This document shows, piece by piece, positions 46,177 to 56,340 of a stretch of DNA of 64,000 nucleotides. The notes beneath the pieces are model-generated. The model was not told where the DNA came from, searched no databases, and saw nothing but the letters and a program-made list of their open reading frames with translations. The stretch spans positions 161,187 to 225,186 of the forward strand of contig JADGBT010000001.1 in the NCBI GenBank assembly GCA_015231375.1. Reading direction: 5' to 3'. Each line of letters opens with the position of its first letter. The stretch's first letter is position 1. A program made the translations under genes and the position numbers. The DNA comes from Magnetococcales bacterium (GTDB lineage Bacteria > Pseudomonadota > Magnetococcia > Magnetococcales > Magnetaquicoccaceae).

Positions 46177-48342
46177 ATGTCGGAGCGAACCGTTCAACGG
46201 ATACTGGTGGTTTTTCTGGTGGTGGTGCTGGGACTGTTGGGCATGCGGCTCGGCAAGAGCATGTTCATGCCGCTGCCGTCCACCTCCGGACCGGAACGCC
46301 CGCCGGAGATCACTTGGCGATTGGGGGTGAGCGGCGCTTTGGGGCCGGTCTCCCGTCTGGCGATGGAACGGCTGGCCGAACGGGTCGCGGTCATGAGTCA
46401 GGGCCAATTCCGGCTGACGTTGCATCCGGCGAGCGAACTCGGGGGCGATGAGCGCATGCTGGAGTTGGCCAGCCGGGGAGAGCTGCCTTTGCTGGTGGTG
46501 CCGCATGGCGTTCTGGGGGGACGGATCGAGGCCATGCGGGTGTTCGATCTGCCGTTTCTGTTTCCCTCCCGCGAGGTGGTCAATCGGGTTTTGGATGGGG
46601 ATCCGGGACGGATTCTGCTGGACAAGTCGCGGGAGTTGGGCCTGGAAGGGTTGGCCTTGCTGGATGGGGGCTGTCGTCATTTTCTGGCGGATCGTCCTTT
46701 GCTGAAACCGGAGGCGTTTGCCGCGCTCCAGGTGGTGGAACAGATCGACAATCCGGTGCGTCAGGAGCTGTTCACCCATCTCAAGTCGGTGCCGGTGGCG
46801 GGGGTCTCCGCTCCCCGTTCCGGGCTGGAGTCGGGCATCCAGGCGCTGGAGGAGACCCTGCCGGGTCTGGCCGCGCTGCCGGATTCCGCCGGATTGAATC
46901 ATCTGACCTTGAGCGGTCATGGTCATGCGGTCGATCTGTTGGCGGTGAGTCGCGACGCGCTCGACATGCTGACCTCCGGGCAGCAGCGGATTCTTCTGGA
47001 CGCGGCCCGCGAAGCCACTTGGTGGGGCCGGAGCGAACTGCGCGCCCGGGAAGGACAGATTCTCCAGGCGTTGCGCAACCGGGGCGTGAGCGTGCATGAA
47101 CTCTCCCCGGAGGGCCGGGAACGGTTTCGCGGCCTGTTCGCCTACGCCCCGCGCAAGTTTGAAGAGCGTATCGGACCCGACGTGATCGCCCGCATGGCCG
47201 AGTGGCTGCTGTTGCGCGGTCCGGAGTCGGAGGGGGAGCGGCGGGAGATTCTGGTGGGACTGGACGCCCAGCTTTCCGGAGAGAGCGCGGGCATTGGACT
47301 GGAGTTGTCGCGTGGGGCGCTGCTCGCCATCGAAGAGATCAACGCGCGTGGCGGGATCTTGGACCGGAAGCTGCGTCTGGTGGCCCGCGACAATCATGGA
47401 CTGGCCACGCGGGGATTGGACAACCTGAAATTTTTCGCCAGTCTGGATGATCTGGTGGCGGTGGTGGGAGGTCAGAAAAGCGCGGTGGTGGCGGCCGAGG
47501 TCGAGGAGGTCCACGGTCTGGAGTTGCCGTTGTTGCTGCCCTGGTCTGCGGCCCGTCACCTGACGGAGAACGGGTTTGTCACCAATCAGGTGTTCCGGAT
47601 GAGCCTGAACGACCGCTGGGCCGCGCCGTTTCTGGCCGATGCGGCGCTGGCGCGGGGTTCGCGCATCGCCTTGGTGCTGGAGAACTCCCTCTGGGGGCAC
47701 GAGTTCGAGAAGTTCGTCGGACGCCATCTGATCACGCGGGGTCTGCAACCGGTGGCGGTCCACTGGGTGGACAATGGCCAGGGCGGTTTCGCGTCGATCC
47801 TCACCGCGTTGACCGCTGTCGGCGCGGAGGTGGTGATGCTGGTGGATACGGCGGATGAGAGCGTCGGGTTTTTGTTGGAGCTCTCCCGTCGTCTGCCCGC
47901 CTTGCCGGTGGTTTCCCATTGGGCCATGCTGGGCGCCCGTTTGACCCTGGCCCAGCAGCAGGTGATCGGCAATCTGGATCTGGTGTTTCCCCAGACCTTT
48001 TTTCCTGGTCTTCCCGGCAACAAGGCGGGCGAGGCGCTTCAAAAGGCCAGTCGGCGGATGTTGTCGCTGGAGGAGTGGGATCCGGCGGTGCCGATGGGCA
48101 GCGGTTTCGTGCATGCCTATGATCTGGTGCGGATGCTGGCTGGCGCCATGGTCGCGGCCGGTTCCACGGAGCGCCGCGCGGTGCGCGACGCCCTGGAGAC
48201 GCTGCCGCTCCACGAAGGCGTGATCAGACGGCATGAGCCGCCTTTCGAGCGATTGCGTCACGATGCCCTGGGCATCGGCGACTATCGACTGGGACGGCTG
48301 ACCCCGGATGGCCGGATCGTCCCGGCGGAGCAGGAGAAATGA
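46177..48342 (+). CDS. Periplasmic dual binding protein: DctP-like (TRAP) fused to LivJ-like (type-I) fold
   Basis: 721 aa. An N-terminal hydrophobic stretch ([15 protein letters not shown]) anchors or exports it. Residues about 46-330 read like a DctP/TRAP solute receptor ([32 protein letters not shown]). Residues about 365-715 read like a Leu/Ile/Val-type receptor ([35 protein letters not shown], then [16 protein letters not shown]). I know of no such fusion. Its stop overlaps the start of the sensor kinase (ATGA), so it probably serves as an extracytoplasmic sensor partner, not as a transporter; ligands are unknown. Confidence 0.8.
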   Translation: MSERTVQRILVVFLVVVLGLLGMRLGKSMFMPLPSTSGPERPPEITWRLGVSGALGPVSRLAMERLAERVAVMSQGQFRLTLHPASELGGDERMLELASRGELPLLVVPHGVLGGRIEAMRVFDLPFLFPSREVVNRVLDGDPGRILLDKSRELGLEGLALLDGGCRHFLADRPLLKPEAFAALQVVEQIDNPVRQELFTHLKSVPVAGVSAPRSGLESGIQALEETLPGLAALPDSAGLNHLTLSGHGHAVDLLAVSRDALDMLTSGQQRILLDAAREATWWGRSELRAREGQILQALRNRGVSVHELSPEGRERFRGLFAYAPRKFEERIGPDVIARMAEWLLLRGPESEGERREILVGLDAQLSGESAGIGLELSRGALLAIEEINARGGILDRKLRLVARDNHGLATRGLDNLKFFASLDDLVAVVGGQKSAVVAAEVEEVHGLELPLLLPWSAARHLTENGFVTNQVFRMSLNDRWAAPFLADAALARGSRIALVLENSLWGHEFEKFVGRHLITRGLQPVAVHWVDNGQGGFASILTALTAVGAEVVMLVDTADESVGFLLELSRRLPALPVVSHWAMLGARLTLAQQQVIGNLDLVFPQTFFPGLPGNKAGEALQKASRRMLSLEEWDPAVPMGSGFVHAYDLVRMLAGAMVAAGSTERRAVRDALETLPLHEGVIRRHEPPFERLRHDALGIGDYRLGRLTPDGRIVPAEQEK

Positions 48343-51269
48343 GCATGGAACCGCTGACGAGCCATGGCGGACAACTGCGGCGGCGTTATATTCTGCAATT
48401 TTCCTCGTTCGTGGGGGCGGCGCTGGTGTTGGTGCTGGGACTGCTTCAGGCGGACATGATTCATTCGTTGCGCCAGCAGTCGGCTTCTGGATTGCGCGCG
48501 CAAGGCCAGGATCTCTTCGAGCGGGTGGAGACCCGCATCGGTTTCTTGCGGCAGAATCTGGAACAGTTCGCCCGCAATCCCCTGATGATCAACGCCATGA
48601 TGGAAGGCACGGCCAGCAATCCCCATCTGCCCCAGTTGGCGCGGAATTTCTCCAGTGGCCGTCACATCGTGGCGTTCAATCTGGTGCATTTTGATGGCAC
48701 CTCCTTGTTTGTGGATCACCACGCCCATGCCCCGGAACTCCACGACTCCGAAGCGGTGCGCAACGCCTTGTCCTTGAGCCGTCCGGCGCCGATGATCGAT
48801 CCCACTGGCCGGTATCTGATTCTCAGTCACGCGCTGGTGCTGCACGATGTGATTCAGGGGGCCATGATCGTGCATGTGGATTTTCCCGGTCTGCTGGCGG
48901 AGATCGTCTCCGGGGACAAGTCGATTCAACACACCCTTTTGCGCGGGGATCAGGTGCTGTTCCAGACCCGGGTTCCGGCCTCCCGGGATGTCATCGAGCT
49001 GACCATGCCTCCGCCTCCGGGTTCGGCGATCCTGACACGGCTGGGGGTGCGGCAGCGCCTGACCGTGGACAAGGCGGCGATTCGCGCGCCGATCTACGAG
49101 AGCATTGCCAATGCCACGCTGCTGGGTCTGGCCATCGTGATCGCCTCCATGCTGCTGGCGTTTCGGCTGGGGGCCAAGGCGGCGGAACCGATTCTGATGT
49201 TGTGCGACCGGGTGCGTCGCGCTACCGAGGATGGCACCTCCGCCATCACGCCGGTGGGCACCGGGGATGAACTGGAGGAGTTGGCCGCCTTGTTCGAGGA
49301 GCGTACCCGCGCTTTGTGGGGCATCCGCAAGGAGTTGGAACACCGGGTCATGGAGCGCACCCGCATTCTGGCCCAGCTCAATGTGGAGCTGGAACGGGAG
49401 GTGGTGGAGCGCACCCGTGTCGAGGCGGAGACCCGGCGTCATCTGGAACTGCTGGATCAGGCGCAACGGATTGCCCATTTGGGCAGTTGGGAGTGGGATC
49501 TGGTGGAAGGGACGGTGCAGTGGTCGGCGGAGTTGTTCCGCATTCTGGGTTTGAGACCGCATGCGTTGTTGCCCAGCCACAAGCGTTTTTTGTCGTCGGT
49601 ACACAGCGAGGACCGCCGTTTGGTCAACGAGGCGCTGGAGCAGGCGTTGCGCACCCATGCCCTGGAGTTTGAGCTGGAGTTTCGCGTGGTGGCGCCGGAT
49701 GGTCACATCCGGTTCACGCAGTGCAATGCCCGCATCAGCCGGGACCAGCACGGCGAGCCGATCCGGGTGACCGGAACCCTGCTGGACATCACCCCGCGCA
49801 AGATCCTGGAAGGGGAGTTGCGCGCCGCCAAGGAACAGGCGGAAGAGGCGAGCCGGATCAAGGGGGAGTTTCTGGCCAACATGAGCCATGAAATCCGCAC
49901 GCCGATGAATGCCATCATCGGTTTCAGCCATTTGTGCCTGCGGACCGCCTTGACCAACCGGCAGCGGGATTATCTGCAAAAGCTCTACGTCAGCGCCAAT
50001 GGGATGTTGCGCATGATCAACGATATTTTGGATTTCTCTTGTATCGAGTCGGGCAGTCTCGAAATCGAGCGGATCGAGTTCGATTTGCAAGAGGTGCTGG
50101 CGAGCCTGGAGTCGCTGATGGGGGTCAAGGCCCAGGAGAAGTCGTTGCAATTCCGGGTGGAATTGATGGATCCGATGCGAATGCCTTTGGTGGGGGATCC
50201 CTTGCGGTTGCGTCAGGTGCTGCTCAACCTGACCAACAACGCCATCAAGTTTACCGATCACGGGGAGGTGGTGGTTTCGGTGAGACCGATGGAGGTGAGT
50301 GGTCAGGAGGTGTTGTTGTCGTTCATGATTTGCGATACGGGCATCGGCATGACCCCGGAACAGTTGGAAGGAGTGTTTCAGAAATTTCATCAAGGAGACG
50401 GGAGTTCCACCCGCAAGTATGGTGGAACCGGTCTGGGACTTGCATTGTCCAAGAGTCTTGTTTCGATGATGGGGGGCACCATCGATGTGGAAAGTTCTCC
50501 TGGAAATGGAAGCCGGTTCATGTTTACGGTGCGTTGTGGCCGGTCGAATGGTGTCGAGAGCGCCGAATCCGGATCTGAAACCGGTTCGCAGACCTGTTCG
50601 CCCTGTTACGGGTTGTCGTTGCCGCTGGAGGAGGGGGAACTCAAATCTCCTCTGCCCACGCTGCCGGGGATCAATACCCGTGTGGGATTGCGCGGCATGG
50701 GCGGGGATGTCACCTTGTATCGTCGGGTGATGAACAAGTTCGTGGTCAATCAGACCGACGCCTGCCGGGTGATGAGCGGTCTGCTCGAAGCCAAGGAGTG
50801 GAGCGAACTGGAACGGGTGGCCCACACCCTCAAGGGTGGGGCGGCCACCATCGGCGCGGTGGACTTGAGTCTGGCCGCGATGAAGATCGAGCATGGGGTC
50901 AAGGAGCGGATCGGTCGCAAGGCGTTGCGTCCCTGGATCCTGGAGGCGGCCCGACTGTTGGAGTCGGTGCTGCTGACCATCGGCACCGCCTTTCCCGAAC
51001 CTCGGGGGAGCGAACCGCCTTCCGGGGTGGCCACGCCGGTGGATCCGGAAGGTCTGTTGCCTTTGTTCATTCAGGCTGGCCGGTTGTTGCGTCATTTCGA
51101 CGTGCGCGCCGAAGAGGTGATCCGGGCCATGGAGCCTTGGGCGGCGGACAAGGAGAGCCATGAGGGGTGGCAGATGATGATCCGGTATCTGGAAGTGTAC
51201 GAATACGATAAATGCAACGATCTTTTGATGCAGTGGTCTGCGCGCATGGGTGTGGTCTTGGAGTCGTGA
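48339..51269 (+). CDS. Membrane sensor histidine kinase with C-terminal Hpt (PAS-HisKA-HATPase-Hpt)
   Basis: 976 aa. Helices at residues 17-40 and about 257-278 surround a 215-residue periplasmic sensor. HAMP-like and coiled-coil segments and a PAS ([20 protein letters not shown]) follow. The kinase has phospho-His in [15 protein letters not shown] box [14 protein letters not shown], and G boxes [11 protein letters not shown] and [11 protein letters not shown]. The C-terminal Hpt has [13 protein letters not shown]. It has no receiver, so phosphate must come from a receiver in the next protein. GTG/ATG 48339 overlaps the binding-protein stop. Confidence 0.92.
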   Translation: MSMEPLTSHGGQLRRRYILQFSSFVGAALVLVLGLLQADMIHSLRQQSASGLRAQGQDLFERVETRIGFLRQNLEQFARNPLMINAMMEGTASNPHLPQLARNFSSGRHIVAFNLVHFDGTSLFVDHHAHAPELHDSEAVRNALSLSRPAPMIDPTGRYLILSHALVLHDVIQGAMIVHVDFPGLLAEIVSGDKSIQHTLLRGDQVLFQTRVPASRDVIELTMPPPPGSAILTRLGVRQRLTVDKAAIRAPIYESIANATLLGLAIVIASMLLAFRLGAKAAEPILMLCDRVRRATEDGTSAITPVGTGDELEELAALFEERTRALWGIRKELEHRVMERTRILAQLNVELEREVVERTRVEAETRRHLELLDQAQRIAHLGSWEWDLVEGTVQWSAELFRILGLRPHALLPSHKRFLSSVHSEDRRLVNEALEQALRTHALEFELEFRVVAPDGHIRFTQCNARISRDQHGEPIRVTGTLLDITPRKILEGELRAAKEQAEEASRIKGEFLANMSHEIRTPMNAIIGFSHLCLRTALTNRQRDYLQKLYVSANGMLRMINDILDFSCIESGSLEIERIEFDLQEVLASLESLMGVKAQEKSLQFRVELMDPMRMPLVGDPLRLRQVLLNLTNNAIKFTDHGEVVVSVRPMEVSGQEVLLSFMICDTGIGMTPEQLEGVFQKFHQGDGSSTRKYGGTGLGLALSKSLVSMMGGTIDVESSPGNGSRFMFTVRCGRSNGVESAESGSETGSQTCSPCYGLSLPLEEGELKSPLPTLPGINTRVGLRGMGGDVTLYRRVMNKFVVNQTDACRVMSGLLEAKEWSELERVAHTLKGGAATIGAVDLSLAAMKIEHGVKERIGRKALRPWILEAARLLESVLLTIGTAFPEPRGSEPPSGVATPVDPEGLLPLFIQAGRLLRHFDVRAEEVIRAMEPWAADKESHEGWQMMIRYLEVYEYDKCNDLLMQWSARMGVVLES

Positions 51270-51270
51270 C

Positions 51271-53343
51271 ATGGAGAGCCAATCTTCTGGAATCAATCCG
51301 GATCCGATCGGCGATGCCCGCAAGCGCATCGTGCTGCTGGTGGACGATCAGCCGGAGAACATCGACATCATCCGCAGCGCCCTGGACGACCATTTCCAGA
51401 TTCTGGTGGCCACCCATGGGGTCAAGGCCTTGCAGGTGGTGCGGCGGGTGGTGCCGGACATCATCCTGCTGGACATCATGATGCCGGTGATGGATGGCTA
51501 CGAAACCTGCAAGCGGCTCAAGGAGGATCCTGTGAGCGCGGCGATTCCGGTGATTTTTCTCACCGCCAAGACCGAGTTCGAAGACGAGGCCATGGGACTG
51601 GCCCTGGGGGCCATCGATTACATTCGCAAGCCTTCCAGTCCGCAGATCATTCTGGCCCGCGTCAAGAACATCGAGCATCTGCTTTTGGCCCGTCGCGCCC
51701 TGGAACAAAAAAATCTCGCCCTGGACACGGCCCGCTGCAACGCCGAGCAGGCGTTGGGAAAGTTGGCCGAAAACGAGCGTGAACTGCACGCGGCCATGCT
51801 CGCCGCCGAACGGGCCAACATGGCCAAAAGCGAGTTTCTGGCGGTGATGAGCCACGAGATCCGTACCCCCTTGAACGGCATTCTGGGCATGGCCGAGCTG
51901 TTGATGGATCTGGAACTGGCGGAGGAGTACCGGCTTTATGTGGAGACGATCCGTCGTTCCGGCGAAAATCTTTTGGTGATCATCAACGACATTCTGGATT
52001 TTTCCAAGATCGAGGCGGGCCGGTTGGAGTTGGAGGAGATTCCGTTTGGTCTGTGGAGTCTGCTCGACGAGTTGAATGTGCTGTTCGGGCAGGTGGCGGC
52101 CAACAAGGAGATCGGATTCGGGGTGGAGTATGGGGGGCTTTTGCCCCGCGATCTGATCGGCGACCCGGTGCGGGTGCGGCAGATCCTGACCAATCTGTTG
52201 TCCAACGCCCTCAAGTTCACCGAGTCCGGCAGCGTGTTGCTGTCGGTGGAGCCGTTGCGGGTGTCGTCCGAGCAGGCCATGATCCGTTTCGCGGTGCGCG
52301 ATACCGGCATCGGGATCAGTCCGGAGAACTTTTCCCGGTTGTTCGATGCCTTTTCCCAGGTGGACAGCTCCACGACCCGCAAGTTTGGTGGTACCGGTCT
52401 GGGTCTGAGCATCACCAATCGGCTGGTGCGTATGATGGGTGGCAAGATCAGCGTGGACAGCACGCCGGGAGTGGGCAGCACGTTCCGGGTGGAGCTTCCC
52501 TTCAAAATGGCCCGCATCGCCCTGCCGAGCGAAGACGGCGTGCACATTCCCACCCATCGCGCCGTGGAAATCCCCCTGAACCGTGCGTTGCTGCTGGTCG
52601 AAGACGATCCGATCAATCTGGCCGTGATCAAGGGCATGTTGAAACCGTTCCAGATCCGTATCGAGGTGGCCTCCAATGGTCGGATCGCCCTGGACAGGCT
52701 CGCCCGGCAACCCTTCGATCTGGTGCTGATGGATTGCCTGATGCCCGAAATGGATGGGTACACCGCCTGCCGCGAGTTCCGCAAGCAGGAGTTCGCCTCC
52801 GGTCTCTTGCGCCGCACTCCGGTCATCGCCCTCACCGCCAACGCCATGCAGGGGGATCGGGAGAAGTGTCTGGCGGCCGGCATGGATGACTATTTGAGCA
52901 AACCTTTCAAGCGCGGCGCGCTGCTGACCGTGCTGGCCCGATGGTTGTCGCGTGGTCCGGCTGCGTCCGCTGCGTTTGCCGAGCCGTCCGGAGAGGGGGA
53001 ATCTCTGCGGGAACCAATCGACCGGGACAAGATCCAAGAGTTGCAGGAGGATCTGGGAGATGAGTTCCATAATGTCTTGCGCACCTTCCAGATGGGACTG
53101 GCCGACCGCGCGGTACGCATTCAGACCGCTTTGGAGGCCTCGGATGCCAATGGTTTGCGCCTGGAGGTTCACTCCCTGAAAAGTCTGTGCGCGCAGTTTG
53201 GTCTGAGTCGCATGCGTCCGGTGGTGGTGGAGTTGGAAGCCCTGGCGCGGGCGGGCACGCTGGACGGGGTCGCGACCCTGGCCGAACAGCTTTTCGAGGA
53301 GATCCGGGTGGCGGACAGGGCCTTGCAGGCCTATTGCCGGTAG
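51271..53343 (+). CDS. Soluble REC-HisKA-HATPase-REC-Hpt phosphorelay protein
   Basis: 690 aa, no membrane helix. Receiver 1 has Asp in [13 protein letters not shown]. The kinase has His in [15 protein letters not shown] box [11 protein letters not shown], and G boxes [10 protein letters not shown] and [11 protein letters not shown]. Receiver 2 has [13 protein letters not shown] and Lys in YLSKPFK. The C-terminal Hpt has His in [12 protein letters not shown]. It contains every element missing from the upstream kinase, so the two can form a complete relay. ATG 51271 follows the upstream stop by one base. Confidence 0.92.
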   Translation: MESQSSGINPDPIGDARKRIVLLVDDQPENIDIIRSALDDHFQILVATHGVKALQVVRRVVPDIILLDIMMPVMDGYETCKRLKEDPVSAAIPVIFLTAKTEFEDEAMGLALGAIDYIRKPSSPQIILARVKNIEHLLLARRALEQKNLALDTARCNAEQALGKLAENERELHAAMLAAERANMAKSEFLAVMSHEIRTPLNGILGMAELLMDLELAEEYRLYVETIRRSGENLLVIINDILDFSKIEAGRLELEEIPFGLWSLLDELNVLFGQVAANKEIGFGVEYGGLLPRDLIGDPVRVRQILTNLLSNALKFTESGSVLLSVEPLRVSSEQAMIRFAVRDTGIGISPENFSRLFDAFSQVDSSTTRKFGGTGLGLSITNRLVRMMGGKISVDSTPGVGSTFRVELPFKMARIALPSEDGVHIPTHRAVEIPLNRALLLVEDDPINLAVIKGMLKPFQIRIEVASNGRIALDRLARQPFDLVLMDCLMPEMDGYTACREFRKQEFASGLLRRTPVIALTANAMQGDREKCLAAGMDDYLSKPFKRGALLTVLARWLSRGPAASAAFAEPSGEGESLREPIDRDKIQELQEDLGDEFHNVLRTFQMGLADRAVRIQTALEASDANGLRLEVHSLKSLCAQFGLSRMRPVVVELEALARAGTLDGVATLAEQLFEEIRVADRALQAYCR

Positions 53344-53355
53344 GGAGTGGAGACG

Positions 53356-54375
53356 ATGACCGTACCAGACCAGTCCAGGGAACTGGGCAGACATTATCAA
53401 CCCGGGGAGATCATCTTTCGTCAGGGCGACACGTCCGACAAGTTTTACATGGTGCGCAAGGGTCGGGTGCTGCTCACCCGTGAAACCTCGGCTGGCAAGA
53501 GCATGCGGGTGGAGATCGGAGACGGTGAGATTTTCGGCATCGCTTCGGCATTCACGGTCAATCACGAGCGGTTTGCCACGGCTACGGTTCTGGAGGAGTC
53601 CTATATCCTCGGAATCGATGAGAAAATGTTCATCTCCCGGATGCATCAGGATCCCTCGATCGCCTTTCGGCTGATTCGTCATCTCTCGCAGCGACTGTTC
53701 GATCTGGAACACGGTTCCGCGCCCCAGTCGGCGCTCAAAGGCAAGAAAATGGCCCGCTTGGGCAAAATCGACAAAAGCGTCAAGAGCGAAATCCTGCCGG
53801 TTTCCAATCCCTGCCGCAAACTGCCCAATGTGCATGATTTCAGCGTCTGTTACCATTTCCTGATCGTGGAAGACGAGCGGGAGTATTTTTCGGTGATTCA
53901 GGGATGGCTGGCCAACTCGGTGGAGAATCGCGACGATCCCTTGCGCATTCCCACCTACAAACTGACCCATGCCACCACCTTCGCGGAAGCCGAGGCGCTG
54001 CTGCGTCAGGACAAGTTCGATTTGATCCTGCTGGATCTGAATCTTTCCGACAGCCAGGGTTACGAAGAGACCTTCGTGCGCATGCAGTCCCAGGCCTTCG
54101 ACACCCCGATCATCGTCTTCACCGGCATGGATGATGACCGTCAGGCCATTCAGGCGGTGGAGGATGGCGCGCAGGACTATCTGGTGAAAGGACAGGTCAA
54201 CCGTCGCGCCCTGGTGCGGGCGATTCAGCACGCGCTCTCGCGTCACAAAACCCAAAAGGCCGCCCTCGACGAACTGGGAACCCCCCAGGAGGAGAATGGC
54301 CATAAATATGCCGTCATGCTGCGTGACTGGTTGAACCGGTGCATCGTGCCCCATCATGAGTATTCAAAAGTGTGA
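53356..54375 (+). CDS. cNMP-binding domain fused to a receiver domain
   Basis: 339 aa. The N-terminal cyclic-nucleotide-binding (CRP-like) beta-roll (YQPGEIIFRQGDTSDKFYMVRKG, then LSQRLFDL) lacks the helix-turn-helix of CRP. A linker leads to a receiver (residues about 165-290, Asp in LILLDLNLSDSQG, then DYLVKGQ). It probably is the output or modulator of the phosphorelay without DNA binding. An alternative GTG start at 53347 exists. Its 3-prime end overlaps the permease start by 20 bases. Confidence 0.85.
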   Translation: MTVPDQSRELGRHYQPGEIIFRQGDTSDKFYMVRKGRVLLTRETSAGKSMRVEIGDGEIFGIASAFTVNHERFATATVLEESYILGIDEKMFISRMHQDPSIAFRLIRHLSQRLFDLEHGSAPQSALKGKKMARLGKIDKSVKSEILPVSNPCRKLPNVHDFSVCYHFLIVEDEREYFSVIQGWLANSVENRDDPLRIPTYKLTHATTFAEAEALLRQDKFDLILLDLNLSDSQGYEETFVRMQSQAFDTPIIVFTGMDDDRQAIQAVEDGAQDYLVKGQVNRRALVRAIQHALSRHKTQKAALDELGTPQEENGHKYAVMLRDWLNRCIVPHHEYSKV

Positions 54376-55381
54376 ACCGGTTTCTTCTTTGACTCCGTGG
54401 TTCCGACAGGGGGGGCAGGGCGCGGTTCTGGCGTTGCTGCTGTTGGTGGCTTGCGTGATTTTTCTGGCCGCGTTGTCGGTGGGCGGCATGCGCGGTGGCG
54501 TCTACGGGGTGTGGGATCTGCTGACAGGGCAGGGGGATGGGCTGCTGGGCCGGGTGATCGTGGAGTTGAGGCTGCCGCGCGCGTTGGGGTCCATGGGCGT
54601 GGGCGGACTGCTGGCCCTCTCCGGGGTGTTGATGCAGGTGCTGTTGCGCAATCCTTTGGCGGATCCTTATGTGCTGGGACTCTCGGGCGGGGCGGCTTTC
54701 GGGGCGATTTTGGCGTTGATGGCCGGAGGTTCCGGGCTGTGGGTCGATGGAGGGGCCTGGCTGGGGGCGATGGTCACCATGGTGATGGTGTTCTGGCTCG
54801 CCGGCGGACCGGGCGGATGGGAGCGGGGTTCCCGGCTGCTGCTGACCGGTGTGGTGGTGGCGTCGGGCTGGGGGGCGGGAGTGAGTTTCTTGTTGTACTG
54901 GATGCCGGATGAGAGACTGCGCGGGGCCTTGTTCTGGATCATGGGAGATCTGGCGCGCGGCGGCGATCCCTGGCCCTCCCTGGTGGTGCTGTGTGTGGTG
55001 CTGGCGTGTGTCTGGCCTTTCTCGCGGGCCTTGAATCTGCTGGTCACGGGTCCGGCGCGCGCCGCCTCTTTGGGGGTGGCGGTCACGCCGGTACGTCTGG
55101 CGTTGTATCTGCTCTCCTCTCTGGCGGCGGCCTCGGCGGTGGCCACCGCTGGCAGCATCGGTTTCGTCGGTCTGGTGATTCCCCATTTATTGCGTCTGGT
55201 GGGTTGCGTGAACCATCGCGTTCTGCTGCCCGCCTCGGCCTTGTTGGGGGGGGCCTTGTTGACTCTGGCGGATCTTCTGGCCCGTACCGTGATCGCGCCC
55301 CAGCAGATGCCGGTGGGCATTCTGACCGCTTTGTTGGGTGCGCCTGTGTTCTTGTGGCTGTTGCATCGGAGCCTGCGGTGA
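54356..55381 (+). CDS. FecCD/BtuC-type ABC transporter permease
   Basis: 341 aa with about nine or ten membrane helices. The block GGLLALSGVLMQVLLRNPLADPYVLGLSGGAAFG and GSIGFVGLVIPHLLRLV are diagnostic for the family that imports iron-siderophore, heme or cobalamin. ATG 54356 lies inside the end of the cNMP-REC gene. The ATPase follows with a GTGA overlap. No dedicated binding protein or TonB receptor is encoded here. Confidence 0.92.
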   Translation: MSIQKCEPVSSLTPWFRQGGQGAVLALLLLVACVIFLAALSVGGMRGGVYGVWDLLTGQGDGLLGRVIVELRLPRALGSMGVGGLLALSGVLMQVLLRNPLADPYVLGLSGGAAFGAILALMAGGSGLWVDGGAWLGAMVTMVMVFWLAGGPGGWERGSRLLLTGVVVASGWGAGVSFLLYWMPDERLRGALFWIMGDLARGGDPWPSLVVLCVVLACVWPFSRALNLLVTGPARAASLGVAVTPVRLALYLLSSLAAASAVATAGSIGFVGLVIPHLLRLVGCVNHRVLLPASALLGGALLTLADLLARTVIAPQQMPVGILTALLGAPVFLWLLHRSLR

Positions 55382-56148
55382 CGGCGTTGCTGGCGTTGCG
55401 GGGGGTGGATCTGGGGGTGGGGGAGCGGCGTTTCTGTCGCCAACTGGATTGGACCATCCAACCCAAAGAGCGTTGGGCCGTGTTGGGCCCCAATGGCGCG
55501 GGCAAATCCACCTTGTTGCGCGCCCTGGCCGGATTGCATCCAGTGAACGGAGGGGAGATCTGGCTGGAGGGGAGTCCCCTGGGGCGTTTGAGCCGTCGGG
55601 CCGTGGCGCGTCGGGTGGGGATCTTGTTCCAGGAACAGGAGTACCCGTTTCCCGCCACGGTGCTGGAGTGTGTCTTGGCCGGGCGCACGCCGCATGTGGC
55701 TTTCTGGGCGCCGGATACGGCGGAAGATCATCAATGGGCCTGGGACGCCCTGCGGGAAACCGGCCTGGAAGCCTTGGCCCATCGTCAAGTGGATACCCTG
55801 TCCGGCGGCGAACGCAGACGCATGGAGGCCGCCACTCTGCTGGTGCAATCCCCGCGTTTGATGCTGCTGGACGAACCGACCAACCATCTGGATCTGGGCC
55901 ATCGGATCGGTCTGCTGCGGTTGCTGGTCCGCAAGACCGAAGAACAAGACGGAGCCATGATTCTGGTGTTGCATGACATCAATCTGGCGTCGCGTTTTTG
56001 CGATCATTTTTTGTTTTTGTTCGGTTCCGGTGAGAGTCTGCTGGGAGAACAAGAGCAGATGCTGCAACCGGCGCTGCTCTCCCGACTGTATCGACACCCG
56101 ATGCGGGCGGTGAGAGACGGGGAGCGTTTGTACTGGATCCCGACGTGA
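55378..56148 (+). CDS. ABC transporter ATP-binding protein of the FecE/BtuD/HmuV class
   Basis: 256 aa from GTG 55378. Walker A is GPNGAGKST, the Q-loop is FQEQEYPF, the signature is LSGGERRRME, Walker B is LMLLDEPTNHLD and the switch His is VLHDINLA. It energises the permease of the previous gene for uptake of an iron chelate or corrinoid. The C-terminus (RLYRHPMRAVRDGERLYWIP) fits the HmuV/BtuD group. Last gene of the coupled run. Confidence 0.93.
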   Translation: MTALLALRGVDLGVGERRFCRQLDWTIQPKERWAVLGPNGAGKSTLLRALAGLHPVNGGEIWLEGSPLGRLSRRAVARRVGILFQEQEYPFPATVLECVLAGRTPHVAFWAPDTAEDHQWAWDALRETGLEALAHRQVDTLSGGERRRMEAATLLVQSPRLMLLDEPTNHLDLGHRIGLLRLLVRKTEEQDGAMILVLHDINLASRFCDHFLFLFGSGESLLGEQEQMLQPALLSRLYRHPMRAVRDGERLYWIPT

Positions 56149-56340
56149 TCGGGAGCCTTCCATCGGTCGGGATGCCTGGGGTGTCGGGATGCTATTGCGA
56201 AAATGCAACCGCTTTGTTGCGTTCATGAAACCAGCCGGGGCTCGCGAGTCCGGCCAGGGCGCGGTTCGGTTCGGGTGGGGGTTGGCTGTATTATTGCATC
56301 GTTGATTCGGCATCACTCAAACCCGGATGGATGATCGAAG

